Under the pieces are notes generated by a model. The model saw nothing but the letters and a program-made list of their open reading frames with translations, was not told the DNA's origin and did not search any database. Position numbers and translations under genes: made by a program. Of a stretch of 64,000 nt of DNA, positions 1 to 9,274 are shown piece after piece (positions within the stretch are counted from its first letter, which is position 1; every line of letters starts with the position of its first letter). Source of the stretch: Zantedeschia hybrid cultivar (Eukaryota; Streptophyta; Magnoliopsida; Alismatales; Araceae); assembly GCA_030544215.1 (NCBI GenBank), contig JARZZO010000011.1:45629587-45693586 (forward strand). The letters are read 5' to 3'.

Positions 1-66
1 CCAAGAAAGACTGTAATACTGAGGATGAAATCTGCCCATCCTTAGCCTGTGCTACTACTGCCCCCC

Positions 67-529
67 TCAAGAAGTCCATATTCCTCCTGAATGTCGAACA
101 CCATGGAGTTTCAATGAATTCTCTATTCCACATCTGCGCCTCATATCAAACCAAGTAACAGGGGACTCTGACTTCACCCCTGTTTTCATTTTGCCAGGAC
201 AACTATAGCTTCTATGCCCCAATTTTCCGCATTCTGTGCAAACTAGGGCATTCTGGCATTCACTGCCTTGTGCCCCACCTCTAGGAACCCATACATATTC
301 TACCCCTCAAGTTTCCAAAATCTCTTCTCCCACCTAAATCATGGAATCTACTATTACCTCCACCTCTAACTTCCTCCCCCCCAGAAGTAAACTTCTTTGC
401 GGCTTTGGCTATCTGACCCCGAACACCTTCTGCCGCTCGCCCGAAAACTGCCATCTGCTTATTTTCCCTTCTCCCCATTTTGCTCCACACCGTTACTCCT
501 CTCCAGGTGTGCTCCCCTCTCGTTTCCAT
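67..529 (-). pseudogene. gag-like CCHC zinc-knuckle fragment
   Basis: Read on the minus strand, 281-529 gives a basic Arg/Gly/Lys-rich stretch. After a frame change, about 67-262 gives a zinc knuckle CTECGKLGHRSYSC (C-x2-C-x4-H-x4-C, at 199-240) followed by a short tail and a stop. The knuckle type fits the nucleic-acid-binding ORF1/gag protein of plant LINEs, but a retroviral-type gag is also possible. It lies just downstream of the minus-strand LINE zf-RVT motif at 560-754, so it could belong to a second element placed head to tail, or run off the window edge. No intact start is visible and the two parts are in different frames, so it is treated as a relic. Confidence 0.5.
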
Positions 530-559
530 CCCTACGCCCTTCGTTCCTCTGCTCTGCCG

Positions 560-806
560 TCATACCTCCTCCCTCTCTGCCGCTGCATCCCATGAATTTC
601 TCTTTACTCTGACTGACTTTGCATCTTTGCACAACAGTAGAAGGTCATTCATGCTCATAATCTTCCCCCAACAACCTGAAGTACACTTGAAAATGATAAT
701 CCATAAAACCTCCGCAATTCCATGTCTAATAAAAAGGTGATCAATAGTTTCCACGGAATTACCAGAGAAGATATTGTGGGATTGTATACAAGATCAGTAG
801 ATAGAA
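560..806 (-). pseudogene. LINE ORF2 C-terminal zf-RVT segment (old minus-strand LINE, distal piece)
   Basis: The minus strand reads ETIDHLFIRHGIAEVLW, the hallmark of the zf-RVT zinc-binding domain that follows reverse transcriptase in plant L1-type LINEs. The usual upstream cysteines are partly lost (CIQSHN remains). The reading continues to about 806, where the miniature hAT element at 808-1059 interrupts it. From order and orientation this is inferred to be the 3' part of the same LINE whose RT lies at 10672-13389, with the hAT element and plus-strand LINE between them being later insertions. The ORF is open for 64 codons but is not a functional gene. Confidence 0.6.
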
Positions 807-807
807 A

Positions 808-1059
808 CATGGAATGCAAAATCGGCCGATCCGATTCTGGGGTGGAACTAGCCGGAATCGGCCGGATTGGCCGATCCTGTCCGATCTTGGCCGATCCTGA
901 CGGATCCTAGGCATTTCCCCCTTGTTTTTTGGTGGCTGATTCCGGCTGATCACCTATTGATCTCGGCTGATCCAGGCCGACTCTCGGCTGATCCGATCTG
1001 GATCGGATCGGGATCGCCGGGGTCCAATTCGGACCCCCGACCCGATCCAGAATTCCATA
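808..1059. mobile_element. non-autonomous hAT miniature element, GGCCGATCC-rich
   Basis: This 252-bp element is flanked by GATAGAAA (800-807) and GATATAAA (1060-1067), an 8-bp target duplication with one mismatch, as made by hAT transposases. Its ends are imperfect inverted repeats, starting CATGGAAT and ending ATTCCATA. The interior is packed with palindromic words such as GGCCGAT, GATCCG and TCGGATCGG. The same words fill the ends of the larger hAT element at 5387-10663, so this is probably a deletion derivative mobilised by that type of transposase. It has no coding capacity of its own. Confidence 0.75.
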
Positions 1060-1289
1060 GATATAAATGCTGAGAGTGGTGACTAGAAAATGCGTGCTGT
1101 TGTATTTCTGCATATAGACCATTGTGAGTGGAAGGAACTATTGATATTGGTAGAGTGAGTTAGCTCAATCGATGGAGAGAGGGAGAGATAGGAGCTCTGG
1201 TTTGAAGGATGGTCTTATTGATTTTGATGATGGGTGTCAAGAGGTTAGAATGACGAGTGGGAGAAGGGTTGAAGGAAAGAAGAAGGTGG

Positions 1290-1425
1290 TCGTAAAGTAG
1301 ATGAGGATGTGTGCATCAGATGTTTGCGTAAAGGACACTGGGTAGCTGTGAAGTGTCTGTTCTGTGGTGCAGAGAGGCACAAGAAAAGTAACTGTATGAG
1401 GAAAGTACCTCCAATTCGAAGGAAG
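1290..1425 (+). pseudogene. LINE ORF1 double zinc knuckle
   Basis: The plus strand encodes CIRCLRKGHWVAVKC followed closely by CLFCGAERHKKSNC. These are two consecutive CCHC knuckles (the first with one extra residue before its last Cys), ending in a basic KVPPIRRKK stretch. Tandem knuckles of this kind occur in the RNA-binding ORF1 proteins of plant LINEs. Stops flank the segment, so it is not a complete gene. Just downstream, about 1460-1525 holds a roughly 39-bp imperfect tandem duplication (GGAGATTGTTC...GATAGGATCGACA twice), which further breaks the frame. Confidence 0.6.
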
Positions 1426-1859
1426 AAGGTTGCCTAACGTCCTCAACCTCACATAGTCTCTACGGAGATTGTTCTTGATAGGATCGACAGTCTATATGGA
1501 GATTGTTCCTGATAGGATCGACATTCCCTGGTCTTCTGTAGTATGGGGGGCTCGATCCGCTCTTCAAGAGTGTTTGGTCACGTCTTTCTCGGTTAGTGGT
1601 AATGGAGCTGTGGGTGAGGAGTCTTCCAATCTGCTGCATAGTGTCTTGCAAGAGGTGTGGCCGGGGAATTTTTTTGGAGAATTTGGGAGCTAAGGGGAAG
1701 TGTTTTCTAGTAAGCTCTTCGTTGGCTGGGTGGAGAGAAGCTCCTCTTACCATGAGAAAACTTCTCAAGTATGATTTTTCGTTGAGCTTCTCTCCTTGGG
1801 AAGTTGAGAGTGGTACAGAGCCGGCTTTGGAAGGTTTCCTTGTTTGGTGCTAGCTGGAG

Positions 1860-2800
1860 GGTTTTCCTCTTTACATCTGGAATGTTGAAACCGTTCAGTC
1901 TATTGTTGAAAGGTTTGGCATATTCAAAGATGTTGATGTAAGAACCCTAGAGATGAAAATGCTGCTGTATGCAAGGATTTTGACCGAGGTGGATCGTATT
2001 GAAGGGATTCCTGAGAAGATGATGATTAGGGTAGGAGGTTGATGGTTCTGGATTTTTATTAAAGTGGAGGTGCTATTTGGGTCTTCCAAAGCTCCACCTG
2101 AAGCTTGTGTAGATGGGGACTGGACTTTGGCGGAAGTAGTAACTGCCTACAAGTCCTACAAAAAGGTTCCCAAAATGTTCGACTTAAATCCCTGAAGCAG
2201 TTCTCTGCTTCGAGAATTCGAATAGGGATGCCGGAGTTGGACAGGCTCAACCTCCCGAGTTCAACTTGGATCTCTTGGAAGCAGCTAAGGCAGGGCGGAG
2301 GTGAGATTTCCTCTAGTCCCAAGCATGGATGGCAGTACCGGCCGATACCGGTAAGTATCGGCCGGTACCGGTACCCGATACATGTAAAGGGTATCGGCAG
2401 ATACCGGCCGATACTGGGCCGGTACCGGCCGGTAAGTACCGGTACCGGTACCCACCGATATGGGTACCGGTACCCACCGATACGGGTACCGGTACCGGTA
2501 CTGCCATCCATGGTCCCAAGGATCTGGTGTTCCTCCCAAGCTGGTGAGGAGTGGGATTTTGATGCTTATGATGGCAAGGACTTTCTAAGGTCTGCTGGGA
2601 AAATAGAGCAGCCAGGAGCAGATATTCCTCTGATCGAGGCTAATGTGGCGGGATGGACATCTCTTTTGACCCTGCCTCGGCTACTATCTGAAGCAGGAGG
2701 TTGGCTGGAGAATCTAGAACATCGGGCAGAGAAGATGTATAGTTCCGAATCTTCTGATATTCAGAGTGGGTTTGCTTTGGGTCCCAGATGAAGAGCCCAT
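1860..2800 (+). pseudogene. LINE ORF1 remnant interrupted by a miniature hAT element
   Basis: Fragments in several frames resemble the N-terminal domain of plant LINE ORF1 proteins, for example PLYIWNVETVQSIVERFG then VDRIEGIPEKMMIR near 1863-2040. A 228-codon ORF (2105-2791) crosses the region, but its middle is translated from the hAT element at 2324-2512 and gives low-complexity RYRP/PVPV peptide. It is therefore not a real protein. The element and its duplication add 197 bp, which is not a multiple of three, so the original frame is broken. Confidence 0.45.
2324..2512. mobile_element. palindromic miniature hAT element, GGTACCGG type
   Basis: This 189-bp insertion has perfect 18-bp terminal inverted repeats (CATGGATGGCAGTACCGG and its complement) and a perfect 8-bp target duplication GTCCCAAG at 2316-2323 and 2513-2520. 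The interior is almost wholly built from GGTACCGG, GGCCGATACC and related palindromic words. The family has a second copy at 4352-5223. The 8-bp duplication and CATGGA terminus place it with hAT elements. It has no coding capacity; stop-free readings through it are an effect of the repeated words. Confidence 0.88.
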
Positions 2801-3699
2801 GTGGGTAAGTCATTCGGGTCTTTCTGTACAGGTCCTTCACCATTTTCAGGTAAGTTATGCAGGCTTCATCTTAACGGAATCATCTCCAGTTCTTGCCTGT
2901 TGGATTCTTCTTCCTTACCTGTCCCTCCTGAGCCCCAATCTCCTTGTGCTTCGAACCAGAATTTTGAGCCCCGGAAGACTCTGACAGCTGCGATGGCATG
3001 ATCCTCTCACTTCAACTGCTCTGAGGTCTTAAGAAGGAAGGGGGGGGGTTCAGGTCTTTTCTTCTTCTCGTGTTTTGAGATCTGAGGGTTGGATTTATTC
3101 CTCCTATGGAGCTTCTTGATCTTGATCCTTTGGCCTTGAGTTGCCTAAAACGAGGTGGTCTTGCGTACCTTCCATAAGGGGATCAGCTCTTAATAGATGA
3201 CTTGGATCTATGCATATATGGATATAGGAGATAAGAATTGGCTAGCTATTACGTCACAGTTTTGGAAGGCTTTTCGAACAGATAATCAATATAGAGACCA
3301 CACTTACAGGAGGAAACGGAGGTCAAGAGGTTGATGTGTTGGAAGATGCTGTACCTGTAGGCTCTGTTCCTGGTATCTCAGAGGTTGAAGTGAGGGGAGA
3401 AGCTTATCCCTTTCTGTGCTGATACACAACCTCGCTCTCTATGATGGTGCCTGATCCTGCAGATGACTGGATTGAGGAAATTATCAATTTTGTAGTCTTG
3501 TTCTAGGGAAAGGAAGAGTTAGTTAAAAGTTTTATAAGAAGATTGAGAAGATCTGATGTGTTCCATAGCTCCTTGAAAAGAAAAGGCCAGGGAGGTGGAG
3601 TGAAAATTGGGAAAAGGGAAATCTGTTTTATCAAGAACCATGAAGTATTAGATTGTTTAAGGGTAAAAAAAAGGGGAAGAAAGCTTTTGAGATGAATAT

Positions 3700-4215
3700 T
3701 GCACCTGGAACATCAGAGGCCTTAATGGGGACTTCAAGCAAAGGGCTGTGTGAGATTTTATTAGATCTTTTAAAGTGAATTGCATCTATTTGCAGGAAAC
3801 CAAAATTGGTTCTATGGAAGATCAGAGCACTAAATCAATAGGAGGTTCTGTGTTGTCAGAATGGGCTTCTATTCCGGCAGTGGGTTCCAGTGTGGACCAT
3901 TGTGGGATTGTTAGTGTTCTGTGGAGATCTCTGTGCCAACTTCTACAGGTTCAATGGAGCGAACTTCAGAATGTGTTAAATTTGATGGAACGTTGGGGTG
4001 CTAGTTGTCCAATCCAATCAGATTACCAACCTTGGTCTTTGTTTTTACCAGCTATGCTATGGGGAGTAAGGTATGAGAGAAATTTCAGAAGATTCAGTCA
4101 AAGCTTCAGCAGTGTTTGTGATATCATGAGGAGAGCTATCAAATGGGTGATTGATTGGGCAAAGTCAGCTGGAGTCGCTTTGGGCAAAGTCAGCTGGAGT
4201 CCTTTTGGATGAGGA
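3700..4215 (+). pseudogene. LINE ORF2 deletion derivative: endonuclease start joined to C-terminus
   Basis: About 3705-3820 reads as WNIRGLNGDFKQRAV then KVNCIYLQETKIGSM, the N-terminal signature of the LINE apurinic-type endonuclease. Within about 80 codons the same reading moves to LPAMLWGVRYERNFRRF (about 4045-4090) and a closing WAKSAG. That pattern normally lies after the zf-RVT domain at the extreme C-terminus. The rest of the endonuclease, the RT core and zf-RVT are absent, a loss of several kilobases compared with a full ORF2. An open frame (3775-4212) spans the junction. A 21-bp duplication (GGGCAAAGTCAGCTGGAGT, near 4157 and 4178) lies at its end. Confidence 0.6.
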
Positions 4216-4351
4216 CTGTTCTTGTATTGGCAATGCTAGACAGTGGAAGAGTTTGATGCTTTGAAGTTTTCCCAGCCATGGTTTTGTTCTTTTCCTTCTG
4301 TGTTGTACTCTTGGCCCCTCTTTTTGATGTCCAGGGCTTCTTGCCTGGGGC

Positions 4352-5223
4352 CATGGTTGGCAGTACCGGCCGATACCGGTACGTACCGGTATTGGCCGGC
4401 ACCGATACCCTTGATTTGAAGGGTATCGGCCGGTACCGGACCGGTATTGAGCCGGTACCGGCTGGTACGTACCGGTATCGGTAGGGGTGTTCACGGGTCG
4501 GTTCGGTTTGGTTTAAAGGAAAAAAATTTCAACCCGAACCAAACCGATTCAATTTTAGAAACCGAACCAAACCAAACCGAAAAACTTCGGTTTAATTCGG
4601 TTTGGTTCGGTTTAAACTTATCTGTGCACAAACCATGCACCTAGATTTTTATTGGGCCATGCACAGCTACAGCCTGCCCAGACAAATTCCTATTGGCCCC
4701 CCAACGTCCAACATTCCTAAATGGGCCTTCACAGTTAAGATGCCTGCCCACCCGGCCAATTTATAGAACTTTATGAGAGTGGACTTTAGAGAACCCTCGG
4801 TACAGGACTAAATGGAGGATGCCAATAACGCATGAGCCCACCGTTGGCAGCCTTTGCATTGAAGGGGCAGCCTTTAGTCCTGTACCGGAAACAAAATATT
4901 TTCTCTTCACTTAATATTACGTTGCAAACGTGCAGTGTTGATTAACGTGTTGGTTAATGGGTACTGTAGGAGTGGGTAGTGTTTTAATGGAGGGCTGGAT
5001 AATTTGGATGGGTTACGGTGCAAATTCGGTTTTGTCGGGTCGGTTTGGTTTTCACGGGTTGAAGGAGGACGCAACCCGAACCAAACCGAGTCACTGGTCA
5101 AACCGAATCAAACCGTAATTTTGGTTTGGTTCGGTTTGGTTTTTCGGGTTGAACCGAATAGTGAACACCCTTAGGTACTGGTACCCACCGATACCGGTAC
5201 CGGTACTGGTACTGCCATCCTTG
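4352..5223. mobile_element. second GGTACCGG-type miniature hAT element, carrying a nested insertion
   Basis: The ends are CATGGTTGGCAGTACCGG and ...GGTACTGCCATCCTTG, flanked by a perfect 8-bp duplication CCTGGGGC (4344-4351 and 5224-5231). Without the 692-bp nested element and its 8-bp duplication it would be about 172 bp, close to its relative at 2324-2512. It sits in the 3' UTR of the deleted plus-strand LINE. Confidence 0.85.
4482..5173. mobile_element. nested non-autonomous hAT element with CGGTTTGG subterminal repeats
   Basis: This 692-bp insertion lies inside the palindromic element. The ends are TAGGGGTGTTCAC and GTGAACACCCTTA, inverted repeats with one mismatch. The flanks GGTATCGG (4474-4481) and GGTACTGG (5174-5181) form an 8-bp duplication with two changes. 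Both subterminal regions are dense in CGGTTTGG/CCAAACCG words, as is usual for hAT transposase binding regions. The middle (about 4640-4990) has no ORF of note. Confidence 0.8.
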
Positions 5224-5231
5224 CCTGGGGC

Positions 5232-5329
5232 TCATGTACCTTTTCCTTTTGGCTTTTGCCTTCTTTGTACTTTTCTGTTCTTTGCAATGAAATTGTGGCC
5301 TTTGGTCACCTTCCAAAAAAAAAAAAAAA
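5232..5329 (+). other. 3' end and poly(A) tail of the plus-strand LINE
   Basis: The sequence GCAATGAAATTGTGGCC then GGTCACCTTCC is followed by about 15 A residues. A near copy of this tail occurs at 22835-22890 (CAATGAAATGCGAC...GTCACCTTCC with A-rich end), showing it is the 3' terminus of a LINE family. Confidence 0.65.
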
Positions 5330-5750
5330 CTGATCTAGAGCCTTCAATAAAATAAAATATGTCAAGGGTTGACAGTGTATCCAAAGCAAGGAATTCCGGC
5401 TCGGGTCGGGAACGGGAATCGGGACCCGGCGATCCCGACCCGACCCGATCTGGATCGGTTGAGTCGGCCGATCCAGACTCAGTCCGGCCGGTCCGACTCG
5501 GCCGGATTTTTTTTTTTATAAAAAAAATCAGAAAAAATAGAAAAAATTAGAAAAAATAAGGAAAAAATCAGAAAAAATTAAAAAAAATCAGAAAAAATTA
5601 CATACATATTATTCAATTGATGTACAATAAGAATGAATGCAATTCATATACATCCATAAAAAATAAACATTAAAGACAACTAACTAACTAATAATTTTTG
5701 TTGTGCATTAATTAAAAAAGATATTGTTGTTGAAAAATACCTTAGAAAGA

Positions 5751-7068
5751 TCACATTTGTGATCCTTCATCATCTGGTTTATAAGTTTGAGCAGGCGGGC
5801 CATAATCTGCCGACATGTATGGTGCATATCCATAGCCAAACAAGGAACTAGTGAGGTCTTCGAATCCTCTTTGAATACCTGTAGGTGTGTAAGCTTGTTG
5901 GCTTGAACTTTCTCCTGATTGTATTGGAGGGACAAAAATGCCGTACTGTATAGGTGGAGGTCTAGAGTACCCTTCAGTAGTGCTGCTGATGTCTGAATAT
6001 GGCAGTGTAGGGGGATGAAAAATGGACGGATAAGAAGGTGCATCTTCCCATGGTGGCCAATCACATCCTGCCTGTCTCTGTTGGCCTTCAAATCTCCTTT
6101 GTTGTCCTTGTCTCTGACCTTGAGTTCCTTCAGAATGACTCGGAGGTGCGGAGTAATCATCGTATCCTGTGTAACTGCTCCCAAGTGCAGAAGCTCCTGA
6201 TACTCCAGCAACAGTAGCGCCATCACCATCTCCATCATCATCATCATCATCATCAGTGGAGTCATCACTCCGCACTTGGCTTGTTTTCCTCAATCGCCTT
6301 CTTCTACGCCTGTAGGTTTGTCTTTCTGCCTCGTACATGCTGGCCAAGTGAGGTGGTAAAGTTGGGGTGTCCTCAGGTGTCTCTCTAGTCTGCTGAACTG
6401 TCCCTTCTTCTCCTTTTGATGGGTCCACTCGTTGTTTAGACTTTCCTTTTGATTGTTTTCTCTTTTTGCTGCTCGATGACTGCAATGAAGGTCCCGCTGG
6501 CTCTTTCTCCTTTCTTCTTTGTGGATCCACCTGAGTAGCTGATCTCCTGAGTGCTGGCTGAGAGGCAGAAGTTCTAGCAGTGTCTTCTAGTGTGACTGAC
6601 TTTCGGCGCCTCTGAAGAACTAGTGCACCTCCTTCTTGTGTTGTCTGAAATTCAGGATCTCGAGCAACTACTGCATCTAATTCACCTTCTGCCCAACTCC
6701 GATCCTGAGGATCAAACTCAGACTGTGCATCTCTGGCTGCTCTGCTCTCCACCCAAGAATGCAGTGGGTGTTCTTCATCTAACAGTTCATCAATATCAAT
6801 CTGATGTACAAGCTCATCAACTGGTCTGCCAGCAAACTCCATGAATCTCTGTCTTTCAAGCCTCTGTCTTTCCTGAATCTGCCTGATTTTTAGACGCATG
6901 TTGTAGTGACAGTATACCAACTTCTCCAGCCTAGAAACTCCCAATCTGTTACGAACCTTCGTGTGAATGAGACTGAATGTACTCCAGTTTCTTTCACATT
7001 GACTGGAAGAAGTGGTTTGACTGAGTACTCGCACTGCAACATACGCCAAAGGATTTGTGGCAGCTTGT
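5751..7068 (-). CDS. hAT transposase, last exon with hATC dimerisation domain
   Basis: After an acceptor TTAATTACAG the minus strand opens with PLAYVAVRVLSQTTSSSQ then CERNWSTFSLIHTKVRNRL, the classic hAT C-terminal dimerisation motif that follows the RNase H-like catalytic fold. A long low-complexity tail follows. It is rich in acidic runs (DDDDDDDGDGDG near 6235-6260), basic RRRRRRLRKT and Gln/Tyr/Pro, and ends at a stop at 5751. About 430 codons are open without interruption. The tail is much longer than the dimerisation domain needs and may be disordered. The poly(A)-like run at 7098-7112 lies in the preceding intron. Confidence 0.8.
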
Positions 7069-7187
7069 CTGTAATTAATATGGATCTACCATTCAGTTGT
7101 TCAAAAAAAAAAAAAAAGACGACGATATCAATAATCATAAATGCCAATCATTAAATTTAATATTTGACTATTTATTATGTAATTCAC

Positions 7188-7263
7188 CTGGAGTTGTCCT
7201 CGTTACTGCAGCCCTGACGTCATCATCTCCATAAATACCAATCTTCAATTTAAATCTCTCCAT
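7188..7263 (-). CDS. hAT transposase, small internal exon
   Basis: A 76-bp exon bounded by acceptor ATTTTGTAG and donor CAG|GTGAAT on the minus strand. It encodes MERFKLKIGIYGDDDVRAAVTR. In relatives this position between the catalytic core and the hATC domain carries a similar short acidic segment. Both splice sites are canonical. Confidence 0.6.
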
Positions 7264-7338
7264 CTACAAAATAAATATAAATAACATAAGTTAATGATAG
7301 ACGCATGCATTTTCATAAACTCCTACTTTGTACGTTAC

Positions 7339-7462
7339 CTCTGCTAAGGCATCTATCCTTTCATTCGTATTCCTTGATATTCTAGTAATCACGTTAGTTG
7401 TGCTTCGAAGGACCTCTCCGTCATTATGCACGCTCTCACTATACTGATGCCTTAGGTTGAAA
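7339..7462 (-). CDS. hAT transposase, internal exon
   Basis: The minus strand reads NLRHQYSESVHNDGEVLRST then NVITRISRNTNERIDALAE, ending at donor GAG|GTAACG. It follows the HTAG exon in family order. The upstream acceptor is not clear: the only nearby AG is in CCTAAG at about 7451, so the 5' limit is approximate. Confidence 0.5.
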
Positions 7463-7559
7463 AAATATCATGCATATAAATTGAATATTAATTAGTTATA
7501 AAACTAAATGTGAAAAAAATTAATAACATAAAATCAACTTAAATAGATGAAGAATTAAC

Positions 7560-7953
7560 CAGCAGTATGGAGATCATGATGAAGAGTCGACTCCCATCTA
7601 TCATCGATGATCCTCCACCATTTGTCATGAGAAGTAGGAAGGCTTTCGCTCAATTGCTCCTTTGCTCTATCCATGGCCTCATACAAATATCCCATGTCAT
7701 TTTTGTCATCTCCATCAACTAACCTCAGAACACGTACCAGAGACTCAACCACTTTCAGATAGCGAGAAACTTTATCCCAAAAACTTCTCTCCCCAACTAG
7801 CGATTGCACTGCCAATGCAACTTCTCTAGCATCGGCTCTCAGTGTCTCTATATGTGCCAGAAACTCGTCAGAGTGGACTAACTGGGCCAACTGGGCCAGA
7901 AATGAAGTTGGATGCAAATCTAGTAGGGCCAGTACGAAGAAGATCCCGTCCAC
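7560..7953 (-). CDS. hAT transposase core, C-terminal half (frameshifted from the preceding segment)
   Basis: Encodes LVGERSFWDKVSRYLKVVES then LVRVLRLVDGDDKNDMGYLYEAMDRAKEQL and WWRIIDDRWESTLHHDLHTAG. This is the conserved second half of the plant hAT catalytic region, with the W...D.RW motif before the intron that interrupts H.AG. It is out of frame with the upstream core, which ends at 7868, so a frameshift lies about 7905-7935. The exon ends at 7560 before donor GTTAAT. Apart from this shift, no stops are seen. Confidence 0.7.
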
Positions 7954-9004
7954 TTGTATGTTCTCTCATCATATGTAAGATCCTGTTGTGACTATAAATA
8001 AATTCCGTGATCATCTGAGCATGTTGTACCACCTCAGCAACAAAAGGATCTCTACCTATGTCCTCCATCATCAAGTCAATAGAATGTACTGCACATGGCA
8101 CCCAGTACAAATGGTGTCTCTTCTGCATCAACAAATTACCGGCTGCTTTATAGCTTGCTTCGTTGTCAGTGACTATCTGCACAACATTTTTTTCACCAAT
8201 TTCCTCTACCACGTCATCCATTAGCCTGTACAAATAATTAGCATTCTTTATTCTGTTTGAGGCATCCACAGACTTCAAAAAAATAGTGCCCTCGCTGCAA
8301 TACACAAGAAAATTAATCATGGATCTTCTTGTGGTCCATGTCCAACCATCACACATGATGGTACAACCACGCTCCTTCCACACATTTTTGAAGTTGTTGA
8401 CCCATACCTTCAAGTCATTATACTCTTTTTCAAGCCCAACATCATAAATGTAGCGTGCTGTGGGGGCCTTTACACCAGGTCCAGCATCTGCAATTAAATC
8501 CACCGTCGTCTGAAAATATGGACTAGATGCGGCATGTGCTGGCACACCTGCATGTAAAAACCATTTCACAATTCCTTTCAAGGTATTTTTTGCTGATGCC
8601 TTGACTCCTTTTAATGCTTGCTTGATTCCAGGCTGTTTGGCAGACCTTGATCTGTACAAAAATTGGTCCATAGGACCGCGTGCCACATCTGATGTCCGTC
8701 CACAACTCAATATAGAACTAACAATCCTGCGACCAGAAGAACCCCTAGGAACGAATCTCCCAGGCTGAGAAGCAGCAGGCACTGATCCACCTGATGATCC
8801 TATGCCTCTTCGCCGGTCCTCATCTTCTCTATTTGTCAGCAAACTGGCACGAACAGCTCTGGTGTACTCTGCATCAGGGTCATCTGGATCCTCCTCATCC
8901 TCCTCCTCCTCCTCCTCCTCATCATCATCATCTAAATTGATCGGGCGCTGAACAGGTAGACTGTAATCCCTTCGTCTCTGGCGCCCTGATATCTCATCTT
9001 GCAA
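7868..9004 (-). CDS. hAT transposase core (acidic linker, DUF659 region)
   Basis: About 378 open codons. A very acidic run (DDDDEEEEEEEDEEDPDD) and a basic linker are followed by the DUF659-type core: GCTIMCDGWTWTTRRSMINF, NFLVYCSEGTIFLKSVDAS, VVQIVTDNEASYKAAG and WVPCAVHSIDLMMEDIG. The D of CDGW and the D of VTDN are the expected first catalytic acids of the RNase H-like fold. The frame continues to GPTRFASNF before shifting. No ATG begins this frame; it connects to the BED exon through a frame change near 9005-9045. Together these breaks suggest a recently inactivated gene, or sequencing errors. Confidence 0.75.
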   Translation of the reverse strand: MQDEISGRQRRRDYSLPVQRPINLDDDDEEEEEEEDEEDPDDPDAEYTRAVRASLLTNREDEDRRRGIGSSGGSVPAASQPGRFVPRGSSGRRIVSSILSCGRTSDVARGPMDQFLYRSRSAKQPGIKQALKGVKASAKNTLKGIVKWFLHAGVPAHAASSPYFQTTVDLIADAGPGVKAPTARYIYDVGLEKEYNDLKVWVNNFKNVWKERGCTIMCDGWTWTTRRSMINFLVYCSEGTIFLKSVDASNRIKNANYLYRLMDDVVEEIGEKNVVQIVTDNEASYKAAGNLLMQKRHHLYWVPCAVHSIDLMMEDIGRDPFVAEVVQHAQMITEFIYSHNRILHMMREHTSGRDLLRTGPTRFASNFISGPVGPVSPL

Positions 9005-9270
9005 ATCATGTGTTGTTGAGATGATAAATCTTTGTGTACCTTTTTACCCATCATATAAGCCCTCATTTCTTTCTTCAAGTCCAGCGGGACTGACTCACAT
9101 CTACTGACATCTCCTGATATGCCAGCAAGATGATTTTTTAGGCGATAGATGCCACCACTCATCTCCTTTCTACACGAGTTGCATTTGACCTTCCTCATAA
9201 CACTGTCCACTAGTGTGCAATGCTGCCAACCAGGATCAGCACTATGTTGCTCCACATCCTGTTCTGCCAT
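8932..9270 (-). CDS. hAT transposase N-terminus with BED zinc finger
   Basis: Start ATG at 9268-9270 (MAEQDVEQHS), four bases after a 3' splice site TTATGCAG. The protein reads DPGWQHCTLVDSVMRKVKCN then SCRKEMSGGIYRLKNHLAG. This is the BED-type zinc finger (C-x2-C...H) that gives DNA binding in plant hAT transposases. It goes on to LDLKKEMRAYMMGKK and then loses register with the core frame. The frame itself stays open to 8932. Confidence 0.75.
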   Translation of the reverse strand: MAEQDVEQHSADPGWQHCTLVDSVMRKVKCNSCRKEMSGGIYRLKNHLAGISGDVSRCESVPLDLKKEMRAYMMGKKVHKDLSSQQHMICKMRYQGARDEGITVYLFSARSI

Positions 9271-9274
9271 ATTC

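Larger units (their letters stand above)
1140..5329 (+). mobile_element. internally deleted plus-strand LINE carrying nested hAT elements
   Basis: Decayed L1-type LINE. In order it shows an ORF1 with zinc knuckles (about 1290-1420), ORF1 remnants (to about 2800), the start of the ORF2 endonuclease (about 3700-3815), the extreme C-terminal ORF2 segment (about 3900-4215), and a 3' UTR with a poly(A) tail at 5315-5329. The RT core is missing. Two palindromic hAT elements (2324-2512 and 4352-5223) lie inside it with their own 8-bp duplications. The 5' limit is uncertain, and I found no convincing target-site duplication for the LINE itself. Confidence 0.65.

Noticed and set aside
2105..2791. A 228-codon ORF as a host protein
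   Set aside because: Its middle is translated from a palindromic hAT element and gives RYRP/PVPV low-complexity peptide; the flanks are LINE ORF1 remnants.
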